A DNA stretch of 13,910 bases from JAHJDS01 sp964569795 (lineage in GTDB: Bacteria; Desulfobacterota; Desulfarculia; Desulfarculales; JAHJDS01), in assembly GCA_964569795.1 (NCBI GenBank), contig CAZMVB010000054.1, positions 1-13,910 on the forward strand, written 5' to 3'. Under the pieces are notes generated by a model, which ran no database searches, had not been told where the DNA came from, and saw only the letters and a program-made list of their open reading frames with translations. Below are positions 13,872 through 13,910 of this stretch, piece after piece; the first letter of the stretch is position 1, and every line of letters starts with the position of its first letter. The translations under genes and the position numbers were made by a program.

Positions 13872-13899
13872 TTGACAGTCGGGCCGGTTGGGACATAAC
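13872..13899 (+). promoter_or_regulatory. Rightward sigma-70 promoter leaving the window
   Basis: A perfect TTGACA (13872-13877) and CATAAC (13894-13899) are 16 bases apart. Directly after a terminator, it probably drives a gene, possibly another RNA gene, beyond the right edge. Confidence 0.55.
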
Positions 13900-13910
13900 T
13901 TTGAAATTTC

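Larger units (their letters stand above)
13590..13910. other. 321-bp region without a gene
   Basis: No coding region is supported. It holds the tRNA promoter, the palindrome at 13725-13752, a rightward terminator at 13849-13869 and a rightward promoter near the edge. Confidence 0.6.

Overview
The window looks like the chromosome of a GC-rich, Gram-negative anaerobe, most likely a Desulfobacterota (former Deltaproteobacteria) sulfate reducer or syntroph. The reasons are a complete corrinoid methyl-transfer operon with a reductive activase, a cytoplasmic molybdopterin oxidoreductase, sigma-54 type promoters, lipoproteins with lgt, and an outer-membrane beta-barrel protein. The species cannot be named from this sequence.

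Left part (1-7960). Five genes run right to left in one likely operon (7082 to 484): a URO-D family methyltransferase (MT1 candidate), a methyl-tetrahydrofolate:corrinoid methyltransferase (MT2), a B12-binding corrinoid protein, an Fe-S/ASKHA reductive activator of corrinoid proteins, and a stand-alone molybdopterin oxidoreductase. A lipoprotein gene follows in the same direction and runs off the left edge. A DUF1638 gene is divergent from the operon across a 179-bp gap. Together these encode every part needed to take a methyl group from an unknown donor, pass it through Co(I)-cobalamin to tetrahydrofolate, and repair oxidised Co(II). The substrate and the role of the molybdoenzyme are not known from the sequence, and this is the best candidate for an undescribed pathway.

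Middle part (7961-11839). Two paralogous small secreted genes rich in Gly, Tyr, Met and His (HMMGPGYG repeats) read rightward. Each has a near-consensus sigma-54 -24/-12 promoter, and the two share an upstream element at exactly the same distance. One product is a predicted lipoprotein and the other a predicted soluble secreted protein. Between them, on the opposite strand, lies an outer-membrane beta-barrel protein gene with its own terminator. After the second paralog comes lgt, the enzyme that lipidates lipoproteins.

Right part (11840-13910). A compact leftward operon of three small genes is clearly less GC-rich than the rest, which suggests transfer. Its last product resembles the small Trypco2-like family of conflict-associated proteins; the other two are unrecognised. 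The operon lies on the 3' side of a tRNA-Val(CAC) gene, and an 11-bp copy of the tRNA 3' end lies between them. The right end holds the tRNA promoter and terminator, an intergenic palindrome, a rightward terminator and a rightward promoter that fires out of the window.
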